The notes under the pieces: model-generated
Seen by the model: only the letters and a program-made list of their open reading frames with translations
The model's database searches: none
Told to the model about the DNA's origin: nothing
From: Carposina sasakii
Taxonomy: Eukaryota > Arthropoda > Insecta > Lepidoptera > Carposinidae
NCBI GenBank assembly: GCA_014607495.2
Contig: CP053156.1
Coordinates: 11,594,001-11,658,000 of the forward strand
DNA length: 64,000 nt
Direction of reading: 5' to 3'
Position numbers and translations under genes: made by a program
Shown here: positions 1 to 12,849 of the stretch, in pieces
How positions within the stretch are numbered: the first letter of the stretch is position 1
How the letters are laid out: every line of letters begins with the position of its first letter

Positions 1-1289
1 TCGGGAACCATCAACTGTACTCACCAAACATTTGTCATCCGTCGTTCAGTGATTTTCCACACCAGTTTCCATTAATTTTACTGTACTTATATCACAAGGT
101 GTCGTCATTCTCACAAGGTTTTCTCATGTTTATCTGGTACATTATAACGTAATATGTTAAGCTATCTGTACAACCGCAATGACGTTATGCTCTTAGGATG
201 TGTTTCCATCAGAGTTTTAGCTAAGCTAATGAAGAGAAAATCCACCATTTCTTAGTAGTATTCTTACTATTCTTTATTGTACACATAAATTTTTATCATA
301 GACAGTAAGTTGTAAAAGAAATAGTACAAAGGCGAGCTTATATCTAAAAGAGATTTCTTCCAGCAAACCATTAAGTACAAAGAACATTTTATAATATATA
401 AAAGGAATATCATATGTGCACACGTATTAAACTATAAATAAACTTAACACAAAATAAATATATTTACTAAATGATATCAATACTTAATTATCTACTTAGA
501 TACATACATAATAGGGACATACATATATATAATAAAATATATATCTATAATACTACTACATACTAATTTATCTATACAATACACACAAACATTTATATTT
601 AATATTTTATTCAATTTCCCTACTATGATGACATTTAGTTAGCCACTTTGGTCTACAGTATAGGTACGTTATTATACCTTTTAGAATTAGCCTAGAGGTG
701 TTGTTCCACTGATGGCTCCAAGAGATATACCTATAGTGATTAATATTGTTTCTATAACGGAGCTGAAGACAAAAAGAATCGTGATTTAATTGACTTAATT
801 TGATTGCCTGTTAAATTCCTGCCTTAATTACCCAACACTTACGTATTGTGTACAATATGTAAAGAAAAATAAAAAATAGTCTTCATATCAAGATTATTAA
901 TTTAATTTTGTCACGGATCCTGTATGTTTTTGACAATATCCAAAATATTTCGCTAGCTTTTCAACAGCTAATGGAAGCAAGCCGTGAAGTTCGAATAACG
1001 TTAGGTATAGCAGAATTTTCTGTGGTAAGTCAATAAACACGGGTATCGATGAATTTAAATTTTATTTGCGTGGGAAATCCCACGACTAGCATTATTAACA
1101 TCTACACTATTCATATGAAGAGCAAAGATTTGATTGTTTGTATGCTTGCATTGAATAGGCTCGGAAGCTAATATTCTTGGAAATGCCTGCGCAATACATT
1201 ATGATATGACTGATATTATTACGAGTATGACTGGTTTCCTTTAAACAATAGGTAACTTTTGTTGCGGTATATATAAGGATTTATCTGGG
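1..1289. other. No gene recognised
   Basis: AT-rich DNA with short stop-filled frames. A MITE scrap (ttaggatgtgtttccatcag) is near 192-212. Nothing else can be supported. Confidence 0.5.
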
Positions 1290-1475
1290 AAATTATATCA
1301 ATCTTCTATTTATGTGTTCGTGAACTCCCTTTAAACGGCTGGACCGATTTTAATTAATTTTTTGATGTGTGTTACTTCAACACAGGGTTCGAGAATGGTT
1401 TAGATTCACAATTCGGTCAACTAGAACAAGTTTTTCTGCCATCACGTCCACGAGGTCGCGGGTATCTACTAGTTT
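1290..1475 (-). mobile_element. RTE-like 3' fragment, inverted and degraded
   Basis: gtgaactccctttaaacggc tggaccgatttt ... cgtccacgaggtcgcgggta. Middle part replaced or diverged. Confidence 0.5.
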
Positions 1476-2274
1476 ATGTATATGAGTGCCTTTTCACACT
1501 GGCCAAAAGGAAGGTCGCTCGTCTTACAGAATAACGAAGCAAAGCAAGGGTGAACCATTATTATTTATAATATTGACTTAGGATTCGCCTGAATGAACCT
1601 TATTTCAATTATGTTGGTCTAAGCTCCATTCGCCGATTTTCATTAAAATGTATCTTTAGATTACGTGAGATTTAAATGTCCAACATTTATTGCAGGCGTT
1701 ATGTTGGCTTTACTTTACTTGACTAAAATGTTGATTATTACGTTAATATTAGATCGTATAGAAATTTTATCCTAACTGATTGATTGATTTATCAACGTCG
1801 AGGCAAAACTACTGAAGCTAGAAACGTGATATTGTGTGACTGTAGCTTCCTTTTGTGATATCGGTCCGAAGGGTTTTCCCGGAGTTCTCACGGGAACGGG
1901 AATTATAGAATTTACGCGGACGAAGTCATAGGTGGTCGCTAGTAGATCATAGCAGTCTACTGAAAACAATTGAAGCTAAACAATATAAGGAATAGGTACT
2001 AAATAAGCTTTTTCAAAGCATGAAAAAGCTCTGCCTAAAGCAAGACTTCCATTGTGGAAGCGAGCAAGAATGTACGTAATAGGTAGGGGTTAATTATTTT
2101 ACACTGAGTAGATACAGAAATAAAAATTCGAGGAATGTGTAGGTATAAATATAATTCAATATTCTTCCTAACACAAAAAAATAAAGGTCAAAGATGATGA
2201 TAAGCATAAAAACCCGGCCAAGTGCGTATCAGACCATAGTGTTTCGTGGTCTACTATTTCTTCTAACATTTAGT

Positions 2275-2318
2275 GGTAGTTATAATGTACATTGACGACA
2301 ATGTACATTATAACTACC
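2275..2318. repeat. Perfect 20-bp hairpin
   Basis: ggtagttataatgtacattg (2275-2294) and caatgtacattataactacc (2299-2318) are exact inverses around acga. It lies within a lepidopteran-type 'aacccggccaagtgcgt' repeat (about 2211-2340). Confidence 0.8.
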
Positions 2319-3394
2319 TACAGCCTTATAGTACTATGACCATTTGAGCTAAGTCCTAAATAAAGGAACATGACGAATTAAGATTTTTTTATTATTATAA
2401 TGGAACCCTAAAAAGTAGTATGGGTGAGGCTAGCTGATCCGGGTAGTAACATTAACAATTGAATATTAGATGCTACCAATTTTTTTTGTAAATAGTTTCG
2501 AATTTGGCTATACCTATAGTTCATATTATGACCTGTGCAGAACAGTATTCGCTTTTTGAGTTATTAGGTACTCCACAAATATTCATTTTGTCCACCGCTG
2601 CGTCGCCTGTTTGAGAACGTGGAATTTGCAATAAACTGTTGTTAAACTTTCCACTTTTAGGCCTCACTAAGCCCTTGTCTAATCACGCTGTACATTCCAG
2701 GCTTCCTCTACCTTCCTCCATATCGATAATGGTTCAAGATGTAAAAATAATGTTCGGGCAAAAGTTGTAGAGAATTGAATCTTCTACAATACCCACTACT
2801 GCACATATAGCATAAACCCATAGGAAACGAGATATTTGCAATAAATATGTTAAAATCTTTCATTTCGAGGTGAAAACTCCTTGGTCTATTTCATTTTATC
2901 TGATAATCTTAAAATATAACAAGGTTATTCAGAATTTCGATTAATGTTACGGGATAGAAATAAAATGCTCGAAATAGAGTTTTATTGCATTGTAAATTTA
3001 TTTTAAGAATTAATTAAAGCTTGACATGGCATATTAATACTAATTTAGAGAACGGGTCTAGAATAAGAAATATGAATATACAAACATTTCTTGATTAAGA
3101 ATATTTTATGTAACTATTTATAGCTCCTACAAAGTGCATTTATTTATTTCACTTTAAAACGATACTAGGTAGATCACTAGGTACAAAGAAAAACAAAGTC
3201 TAAGTAGAAGGAAGATTTTTAAGTCACATTTTTTTTTAATCACGAAAAGAAAAACTCCTAATGACCTAACTAGGCTTGCGGATGTACTTAAATGTAACGC
3301 TCAAACTATTCCGGCCTATCTGTCATAAACATGTGTCCATGATTTTGTTTGTGTCATTCAAAAAGATACTGACGAAGATTACGTATCCTGTAAA

Positions 3395-3540
3395 GCAAAG
3401 CAAAGCAGTAGTGCGACAGTGAAAATTGTTCAATTAAAGGAATATTCCTATGAGATTACGTAATTCGAATTTAATAAGCGATCAGCGAATATTGTAAATA
3501 TTCGGTACGCTGTCGCATTGTTTTTGCTAGATAGGTAATA
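3395..3540. mobile_element. Diverged 'gcgaaaatt' foldback MITE
   Basis: gtaaagcaaagcaaagcagt agtgcgacagtgaaaatt ... gcgatcagcgaatattgtaa atattcggtacgctgtcgca. Includes a local hairpin gcgaatatt/aatattcg. Confidence 0.4.
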
Positions 3541-4089
3541 ATTGCATTAGGTAAGTTAAGCCACCTCTGCGCCAAAACTTTAGTCTTCGGATAAATTTTT
3601 AATGACATCATATCTCATTCCAATTGTGTCGAGCATGTCTGAGTAGCATGCCTTGCAAGATGGGAAAATAAAATGAAGTCGAGGATTAAACGGTTGTGGT
3701 GCAATCGTTGTTAAGTACAAAAATAATACCAAGACTGCAATGAAATACATACTTACGAATCGACAAAACGACTATTTTCATTTCTGGAAGTCATGAAACT
3801 AGTCGATGCGTGGTGCTTAGCTTAATAATTCTTAGTGCTAATTAACCTATACTTACTAAACTAAAAAAAAACCAGACGCACGCCTAATTAAAGTAGCAGG
3901 GCCCGCGCTCGCGGTGTTGTAATGAAAAAGAAGAAAATTATAATAAGGAAAATATTCTGCTCAAAAGACAAACATTTTTGAAAAATATACAAATTAAGCA
4001 CTTAAAACAGTTACAATTAGGTAAGCATGTAACTACTTTAGTACCGAAAAACTTATATATAGGTACAACTAGATTTATATAGGTACATA

Positions 4090-4175
4090 CATACATGCAT
4101 ACATATAATCACCCCTTTATCCCTTACGGGGTAGGCAGAGCACCAAGGGCTGATAGAACCACATGGTGCCACTTA
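4090..4175 (+). repeat. Family A fragment (5' part)
   Basis: Covers catacatataatcacccct to gaaccacatggtgccactta, then stops. Confidence 0.7.
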
Positions 4176-4428
4176 TATAGGTAGGTGATACTTAATAATT
4201 AAAAGTCTTTGTTTTGTTGATTTTATGATAGTTTGAATTTTCTCCGTCCTTGTTGGGGTTTCACTGTAACCTGAAACAAGCAGAAAAGTTATTAGGTACT
4301 GACACAAGGTTTTTGGGGAACCGGAAGTTAACCAAAACTTTTGGCAGGACATTATTCATGTGCGAAGTACCTACATACGGCGATACGATGCTCTTTTATT
4401 TTGTTTATCTTAGAATCTTGCGGTGTTA

Positions 4429-4601
4429 AGGTGGGTTCCCACGGTGCGTGATATTACGGACGGACGCGCACCTGCCCGCACCACGGATCGTGGGAAACGG
4501 AGCGTCCGTGGTAATACAGACACGTCCGTGGTGCGCGTCCGTTCGTAGCCGTCGGCGCGTCCGCGTCCGTCCGCGAAATCGCGCACCGGGGGAACGCAAC
4601 T
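4429..4601. mobile_element. GC-rich PIF/Harbinger-like MITE, TTA target, copy 1
   Basis: It begins aggtgggttcccacggtgcg; its right end is the imperfect inverse (cgaaatcgcgcaccgggg...). Flanking TTA at 4426-4428 and 4602-4604. The interior is dominated by cgtccg / cggacg units. 173 bp, the same length as the 29-kb copy. Confidence 0.75.
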
Positions 4602-5361
4602 TTACAAAACAACTAGATTACAAAAAATCTGTACTACAAAGATGTTTTTAGCCACCAGCTATTAGTTAGGTATATGGTGCTTAGTTTGAAGATAGACACA
4701 CGAAACTGCTTAAGCCTGTTGAACCTTAACGGTTTTGTTACAAAACACTGTTGCAACCCTGTTGAATGTTTGTTAAAAATGTTTCTATTACAAAAATGTA
4801 TTTAGCAGCCAGCTAGACTTAGACGCTGTTTATGTAGTGTTTAAATATAGACACACGAATAGGCTAGTGGGGGTTTCACAAAACCATGTCTAGTGTTGAA
4901 CACAAGTGACATTTGAAAGCTAAATGTGTATGCATTATCTGTCAAAGGACAATGCCAATGTTCGTATGGACCCCGGTATCAGCTACAAATAGTGTTGTGT
5001 TATACAGATTTAGAAAGGTAATACAGAATAAGAATTTATAGGTACTTTTGTTGATTATTTGTACGATTAAACTGTGGTATAAGTACTCGTTTTTTGATTA
5101 CTGAAATTTGATTATATACATTCCTATTGGTAAGCACCGAAAGATATTGTACAGCAATATGCATATCTACACGTTTCAAAGTACCTAGCATCAAGTAGAC
5201 GAAGTCGCCATAAGAATTTCTGTGCAACTCAAGAAGAGCTATCTAAATATGTATTCCATGTATGTATACGTAGCCAATCAAGGCATGTACTACGATTTTA
5301 ATTATTTTTTAGACTAGTTTAGCTTTAGGTGTAGTCACGTCAATCACTGAGTTTAGCTATA

Positions 5362-5695
5362 CAGGATGTTTTTTCGTTGCCACACTTAACGAAGGATACG
5401 TACTCTATACATTAAATAAAGTAAGTTTATGACAAAAAAAATTCTGGGAAACGATGTAATTTTTTTTAATTACTCAATCGGGCAAAATTTATAGTGTCTA
5501 GTGTTTATGCTAGTTCTTACATCGACAGATATCAATTATTTCTCGTGAAAAAATATTCCTACATGCGTCAATGTGCATTTATGCAGAAAAACGCAGTCTA
5601 TTTACTCAACTTTCATGCTTCCATGGAGAAAAATGATCGTGATGACTAGGAGATTCCGTAGTTTTCGGGAACGTTGACGACCAAAAATCACCCTG
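5362..5695 (+). mobile_element. Family M MITE
   Basis: It starts caggatgttttttcgttgcc and ends gaccaaaaatcaccctg, with shared internal blocks such as atttatgcagaaaaacgcag. The left flank is TA; the right flank is CA, probably a mutated TA. It is more diverged than the 45-kb and 54-kb copies. Confidence 0.85.
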
Positions 5696-6424
5696 CATAA
5701 TGTTTTTTGTAATAATATATTTGCAGTTTATCTGAGAATAAACTCCTACAGAAGATAAATACAGTCGATGGTACAAATAAATATTATCCTTTTGTTATGC
5801 TGTTCAAAACGGCTTCTTGCATCGGTAGACACAGGAATATCGAATAAAGGAAAAATAAGTATTCACCATGGATATAAATGGTTCTGTAAGAATAACTATT
5901 ACCTACTTAACGTAACTTGAATTTGAATTTAGAATACGTTAGAAATAAGGATTTAAATTACTCACTCTGCGGGAACTTTAAATTGAAGCCGAAGAAAAGA
6001 ATTAAAGTTTAACACCAATCAACGGCACGTGAGAATTTTTATTGCAAAAGAGTAGATTTGAATCGAAGAATTCAAAGCGTTCTGAACATCAATTTTACGC
6101 CACCTGAAATTGAAAATTCCAAAGAGCGTTAAAATATGGTAGGTACCTTTTTCGACATGATGTTAATTAACTAGTCAAGGGTGGTAATAAGTACCTAATC
6201 TATGTAAGGGGCCCTTCAAGTTTTCTCATGTTATTAAACCGAGCATAACATGTCATTTTATATACATTTCATTATATTTTGTTATAGTTGTTACAATACA
6301 TATATAGATACAATACGGTTCATAACATGTACCATAGGTTGAAATATAATTTGTGTAGTGCCTATAATGCCTATAATGGTAACAACATTTACAATTTTAT
6401 GATGTCATATAATCGACTACGCGT

Positions 6425-6679
6425 GGTGCCGGTAGAATAGAATTCGTACCACCCAATATCTGCCCGTGGGTATCGTACGAGGCGATTAAGGGTTTCCGGG
6501 AGGTGGGCAGCAGCGCCTCCCGTGTTGACAACATAGTCCAAAATACAAACTGCGGTCACCAACCCGCCTGCCCAGCGTGGTGACTATGGGCAAATACCCC
6601 CTATGGTAGTCTTGTGGCGTGCCCTGGGGGAGGCCTACGTCAAGCAGTGAACTGCAATAGGCTGATTATGATGATGATC
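6425..6679 (+). mobile_element. LINE-like 3' tail with (gat)n end, family C
   Basis: tggtgccggtagaatagaat, gtgggtatcgtacgaggcga, ggcagcagcgcctcccgtgt and ctgggggaggcctacgtcaa end in ctgattatgatgatgat. This arrangement is common as the 3' end of lepidopteran LINEs with short tandem tails. No coding part is left. Confidence 0.6.
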
Positions 6680-7496
6680 TAATCGGCTATGCTATTACCC
6701 CGATGTTTCGTAATGTAGACAGCTACTGAGCCGTGCACGCCCATAGGTACTATCTATGCAGTGTAGTGTATATATTGTTGTATCTGTGTCTAATAAAAGT
6801 GACGGTTGCGAATAGATAAGTGTTTATAAAAAAAAAAGAAAAAGCGGCAATAGAAGCTATTCGGTGAAACGTATAAATGTGTCCCAGGCTGAGTGTAGGT
6901 ACTGAATAAATGTAGTAAGTAATTTATAACTAATAGTTACATAAAGGGCGCCAAATGAAACCCCTCCGGTTTAATGGCACCCTGAACCTTATTGTAATTC
7001 TTAAAAAAATATATATATTTTCTCTCGTAAACTCGCGACGACGATGCACTGAACCCTGGAACTTATTACATACAGACACATACTGAGCATCCCAGTATAA
7101 AATGCATTAACCAGCAAGAGGCGGATGTTGGTTATTTTAAAATACATATTGCATTTCGCTTTTCCCTCGTCTTTTGAATAATGGGAACAGTGTTGAAATT
7201 GGAAAATATGCTGGAGTTTTATGCAGTGAATGTTATGCAGGTTTCCTTATGCTGTCACATAGATCCGAATGGATTTTATGATTTAGAGCAAGAATGTATA
7301 TTCACGATTTTCAATGACAAAAATGAAAATTATTTAAAAAATCCATCTGAGTAAATATTTTGACCTAGTGTCGCTCTTACAACTAAAGCGATAACATTAG
7401 AACAAGAATGTTCTTAAACGATTTTTAATGACAAAAATCAAAACAAACCCATCTGCGTTAATATTTTGACCCAGTCTCACTCTCTCGACTAGGGAG

Positions 7497-7643
7497 CCCT
7501 TAGCACACGGGCCACCGGCCACAACCATAAAACGCCGCCATGCGCCACCGGCATAATTTCCTGTACTTTCCATACATAACTTCTCGTGACGGCGGCGTTT
7601 ATAGCTGTGGGTGGCCGGTGGCCCGTGTGCGGCGACACTAAGA
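7497..7643. mobile_element. GC-rich foldback MITE
   Basis: gcacacgggccaccggccac at 7502-7521 is the inverse of gtggccggtggcccgtgtgc at 7611-7630, and the similarity continues inward to gccgcc. The palindrome is much richer in GC than its surroundings. It ends where a LINE coding remnant begins, so either it inserted there or the junction marks the LINE's 5' truncation. No clean TSD was seen. Confidence 0.6.
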
Positions 7644-7786
7644 CGAGTCTAATGATAATGAGGCTCCGTTCTGGACACATTCCATCAAATAAATTTGCAT
7701 ATCTCATAAAAAAATCGGATACACCTAATTGTGATACATGTGATAAAATAGAGGATGTGTGTTGGTGGTATCAAAAACCAAAGTGA
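7638..7786 (+). pseudogene. LINE open-frame tail with C-terminal Cys motif
   Basis: The frame reads TSLMIMRLRSGHIPSNKFAY, then LIKKSDTPNCDTCDKIEDVC and stops at 7784-7786. RLRxGH followed by PNCxTCxxxED is the hallmark of the end of ORF2 in I-type and related insect LINEs (after RNase H, with a CCHC-like motif). A frameshift near CWWYQ removed the final HLLxxC-like part. Only the C-terminus is present, so this is a 5'-truncated dead copy. Confidence 0.6.
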
Positions 7787-7999
7787 GAGAGAATATTGAT
7801 GAGGGAGTTTAAGATAAATTTGTTCGGTGGCAAACTATTCTCTCTGAGCCGTGTGTGTTATGCAAGCTAATCACAGTCCTGCATCAGTAGGTTAATAATA
7901 GTATGTTTATCCTGTTTATAAAATAAGGTGATACAATGGGGTTGACATACCCTCGTGGGTAAAAACCCCCTTTAAAAAAAAAAGAATAAAAAAAAAAAA
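7787..7999 (+). mobile_element. LINE 3' UTR and A-rich tail
   Basis: Continuous with the preceding LINE coding remnant. It runs through ctctctgagccgtgtgtgtt to a block at about 7930-7975 (gggttgacataccctcgtgg...aaaaaccccctt) and ends in two oligo(A) runs at 7974-8000, as expected for a target-primed insertion. Confidence 0.5.
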
Positions 8000-10510
8000 T
8001 GATAACTCTTAAGATTAAACGCAATAAGCCGTTTAGGCTCTATAGCGTGTTAAAGAAATATACCTACAAACATACATACAGTTAAAAAACATAACCCTTC
8101 TTCTGGCTTCTCTTCTTCTGGGTTAAAAGTCATTAAACCCAAAGTAGAAGGTCTTTAAAAGGTCCTTTAACTCATGACATGACCATAACAATGAGATATA
8201 AGGAGGCACTAACCGGCGGCTTCTAGTCTATACATCAATTCATTCACAGCTAGTATCATCGTGAAATGGAGCGAATCGCACGCACCAAGGGCATCTTCCG
8301 GCGATCAAACGCAAGCGAACGGGAAAGTCGGTGTGGAAACGGTTGCACGCGCTCAAGTATACGAACTGGTTTGGCTTGCAAAAGTACCGTTGTGTACATA
8401 AGATGTTAACACTACTGGGAAAATCTCATAGATTTTTTTTAACAAATGGTATTATAAACTTCTGCGCCTCTGGTTAGAGCCATTGAACATTGATAGACAT
8501 GTGGTTCTCAAGAACGATGACTACTCAAAAAATAAGATGAAAATAAATAAAATAAATGTCTTACGGCCAATTTCTATACGAGAGATCAAAAAGAACCTCG
8601 GATTATTTTTATCCTAATTTGAAATTTTGTATGAAAACAATTGAAGATTAAATGTGAGATATGCATAAAATCTCTCAAGATCAGTTATAGAAATTGGCGG
8701 TTAATGAATCATGATATCTTAGCTAAAATATTATGACAGTAAAAGTGATTGATAAAAAGGAAATAATAAAATAAAGTGCACAGACTTATTTGTACGTACC
8801 GTGAAATATAGTAGAACTAAGAGTTTAATATGAAGGATGTTAATTTATAAACAGTTAATTACCATACCTATAAGTTAAATGGAGCATCTTATCATAAAGT
8901 AAATAATACAGTTAGGTACACTTATAAGTAATTAATTTATATATAACAAAGTCACTAACACTAGTTAATCTTAATGTGATAATAACAATAAGTTACAATG
9001 ACCTTTATTAATAAAAAATGTAAGTATTATCTATTACTTTTGATCACAACTGTACATCCATGTCAATGAACGAGAGAATTTTATATTTGGCAATGAATGA
9101 ACTTAATCGAATGGAAATTTCTCACTGCAAGAGCGCATATCTTTTAAAATCATGGCTATAAATAATAAGAAGCTAAAATACGGGTGTAGTTACCGTAAAA
9201 AGAGAGTTTTCTTTAAGTAAATCTTGTTAGAAATATATTTTATTAGCTATATGTTGCAAGGTCCCGATAGAAGAACGAGTTCGAGCTAGTGTATCTTGCA
9301 ACAGATAATGTGTTAACACAGTGGACTTCGGAAACCTGTGTTACCCAAGTGCGTTGTGGTGAAATTGTTCTAAGTTATAATGCTTTGAAAACGGGAGGAG
9401 CTGTGATGATATGTTTAGTAATGTGTGGCGAGATGTGTTGTTGATTTGAATGTTCTTTGGTGGTCCTACTAGCAGCTTGTGCGACTTTTTTCTACTTCAA
9501 ACATTAGATTTGTTTCTCTTTCCAGTAGCAATTTCTGGAAATCATACATATAAAATGCTTGGGCCTAAATGACTGATGAATCAACGCACAGCCTAAGATT
9601 TTAGAGACCTAAATTTGGAAAAGAAAGTACTACCCAAAATTTCTACGATAACGGGAAAAACGGGATTACTAAATTTTAGGATGATGAAGACCCAGTGGGC
9701 GTCCACTGGTCTTTTATAAAGATCTGCCTACACTTAGTTGGTATGTATGTGCAGATGTTTGAAATTAATCAAGAGTCAATCAAGACATCTTCTTCTATGA
9801 TTTTAGAATATTCATTGGAGCGCAAGGATGGTTCCTACGGAGAATTTTTTTTTTATTGCCTGAAAAAAAAACAACATTGTTCTATAGCGGCCGCCCATGA
9901 CTTTGTCCACGTGAAAGGGCATTACACCTGTGCAGAGCCGGGGCGGAACCCTAGTAATTTAAAAAAAAGGTAACAATGTCACGACAATTCTCAATCATTT
10001 GATTAAATCCGCTTTTTCAAATCATGAATATTACAATAGTAATAAGTGCAAATCTGGATTCCAACATTAATATCTTGATTTCCCAGTTAGGTACCTACAG
10101 GAATCCCAGGAGATTTTACAAATTTGTGCCCGAATTTCAGCAGTGCCTGAATCTTTAAATTCGATTCCGTACCCGTAAACCCTAATTTGTCTTTGTCCTG
10201 TATAAAAAATCCGTATTTAAAAACGATAGTACATGACTCTCAATTATGAATTTGTAATTTGTATGTAAGTAAAATCATGAGTGTAAATTAAAAGAGCCTC
10301 ACGCGCCCAACATTCTATATTTTAAAAAACTATAATTGAACTATACTATATTATATAATATTATTATTTGTAGGTATGAGTGTATAAAAGTTACGAGTAC
10401 CTAATACTGGAAAATTAAGTAAACCTAGGCTTACGCGGGTAAATGTTGTATTACCCTTCTTTTTATAAGCTTTTATTTAGTTTCACCTGTCCCATTGTCT
10501 GTAACCAAAT
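8000..10510. other. No gene recognised; one small GC-rich patch
   Basis: Mostly AT-rich. At 8266-8410 there is a local GC-rich patch with a 47-codon frame (MERIARTKGIFRRSNASERE...), no similarity recognised. An RTE-like scrap may lie near 9895-9955. Confidence 0.4.
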
Positions 10511-10640
10511 CTTGCAAGTTAAATTTGATCCACTTCCCGGTTTCTGATTAGGCAGAAATTTTGCATACATGTATAAATCGGATGAAAATGCAATATTATT
10601 ATGACATAGAGCTGATCTAATAATGGAGCTGGAAGGTGGC
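10511..10640 (-). repeat. Interspersed repeat shared with 11368-11480
   Basis: gttaaatttgatccacttcc cggtttctgattagg ... ttattatgacatagagctga is the inverse of the 11.4-kb copy. Class unknown. Confidence 0.6.
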
Positions 10641-11367
10641 CACAAAAACTCCGTAAATAAACGACGCAACCATATCGAGTTCGGGCTCGTTTGTTTGATC
10701 TGTTCATTTTATTACAAAAATATGCAATAAAAGCTTGTTTAAAAAAAAGTTTTTTAAACTGAAGCTTTTTCATTTGTTCACTTGTAAGAATTTCGGTTGA
10801 GTTATAATTTTCATTAAATTTAATATTAAACGTATCTTCATACTTCATGATCTGTATTTCTATCAGTTTTAATACTTTATAGTCGTTTGTTAGGTCCTCT
10901 GAGATTTTCTATGCTCGTATTTGCGATTTAGACAAGTTTAAAATTTTATTATGACTAGATATGTCCTAACCTAGATTGACCCTAGTTTTGCCCGTGAAAT
11001 AAATACCACTTGTAACAAAAATAAGCCTAACAGATGCCTGTCTACTGATCACACGTGGACAAAATCGTGATTCAGGAATAAATTAAATAGTAACAAAGTA
11101 TTGTTATGATCGCGGGATTCCCATTGATAGCGTGTAAGCTGCAATTAATCTAAATAGATGGCAAGAAATGAGTTGATTGGGCATTTATGTGGTCGCATGT
11201 GACTTACACAATAATTAGATATAATATAGGCAACATTGTTGATAAGCATTATGGTATATTAACATTTTTATAATGGCTGTACTCATAGGCGATGAGCTTT
11301 CAACTTGTCACCGATCGTTTACATCAGCTCCGCTATGCCAAACGGGGCTATAGGCTCTCCTACATGA

Positions 11368-11480
11368 TCTGGATCATCAGATCAGCTCTATGTCATAATA
11401 ATATTGCATTTTCGTCAGATTTATACATGTGCGCAAAATTTCTACCTAATCGGAAACCGGAAAGTGGATCAAATTTGTTA
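11368..11480 (+). repeat. Interspersed repeat shared with 10511-10640
   Basis: tcagatcagctctatgtcat aataatattgcattttcg ... gaaaccggaaagtggatcaa atttg. Confidence 0.6.
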
Positions 11481-11864
11481 ACACAGTTATTTTTAAAGGA
11501 AAACAATAATGTAATACCTTTAGGTTGAACATGTATGAATGAAAATTAGTATTATTTAATTACAAGGCTTATTAACAGTGAACAATGTGTATTCACAAAA
11601 TATAATCTGACTCTACCTACGTTTCTAGGCAACATTTTAAATGCATAAATTACAACGAGCATTAGGCTAATGCAAAAAGGCTTAAAGGCACAATGGAAAT
11701 TGTAACTTTCCGGGAAAATGTTGCACAAGCATGTAATAAAATTAATATTTATAGGTCAGCTAGTTCGTGAGAGGTCCCGAGAGTGGCATTTACCTATGTA
11801 TTAGGTTTTACCTTTAAAAGCGGGTTTTCTAAAGTTCGGAGCCCATTCTTCAACTATTTATAAA

Positions 11865-12035
11865 GGGCACTGATTTAACTGGGCAGTTCTAAATAGTACT
11901 TTTGGTAAGTAGAAAATATTAAAATGCATGTTTAATAACAAGTTCGGCAGTTAAAACTTAGCAGTGTCGTAAATAAATATTATACTTGGGCAGTAAAATA
12001 GCTAAATGAGCAGTTACGGATGGGCAGTTAAAAAG
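11865..12035. repeat. Degenerate 'gggcagttaaa' minisatellite
   Basis: ggcagt followed by t/aaa occurs at 11881, 11946, 11988 and 12022, with gcagt variants at 11961 and 12010, spaced irregularly. No known family. Confidence 0.4.
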
Positions 12036-12849
12036 TCAGAACTAGTTGGTAACAAAACAATTTTAAGTAGTTGCTTATACAATGAGATGGTAAAATGTAT
12101 TCTTCAGTAAAATTAAGTAAAGATAATGTGGGATTTGTGACGGCGAGCACGACACGTAAGGTCAATATGTCGTTGTTTGTTACTGTTAATTGCTAATTTC
12201 CCGTCGCATCCATCCTAACATCCCGGGTTTGCCTTTTGTAATTTTTTCGCTAATATGTACAAATTTAAAATTTTTTAAATTTGCTGTTGCCTACTTTCTT
12301 CACGCTTCTAGATTTATTCAACTGAATACTTCATCTAGTCTATCTATGGAATCAAATTAATCTGGATCATGTCACATGGTTTAGCTAAAACAATTTGAAC
12401 TTTTTTGTGATCATGTCTTATTTATAAAAACTGTCATCTTAGTCCCAGCATACTCCGACTTTTGTAATAACACGGTGTCTTTTTTGAGAAGGTTTTATAT
12501 ATCTACAATATGTTTGACATACTGTTAAAGTGTTAAATTGGTCTTTTAGTTTTATACTCGTAATATAGAATCTTATAAAACCTTTTCAGCCATAGTAAAA
12601 TTTTTAGTCATCAGTAATCAATAATAAACCCGGTTAATTTCATGAATGTAAACAGTAAAATGAAATAATAAACGTATCGATTAAATGTATAATTAGTCGT
12701 GGGTTCATTTCCCGAGTGGGAACTCGGGTGAAGAATTTTTTCCATTTCTTTATTAATAATTTTATAGTATAATGAATGGTTGGAAACCAATATTTGTTAT
12801 CAGCCTACGCTATGCATTCCGGTCATAGCCTCATGCATCTACTGCCTAC

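Noticed and set aside
4087..4110. CRISPR-like or telomeric short repeats (tacatacatacata)
   Set aside because: Simple tandem catacata leading into family A. No spacer structure, and the host is a eukaryote.
4448..4651. Arg-rich frame, also seen at 29244-29432
   Set aside because: Both are translations of the GC-rich TTA-flanked MITE.
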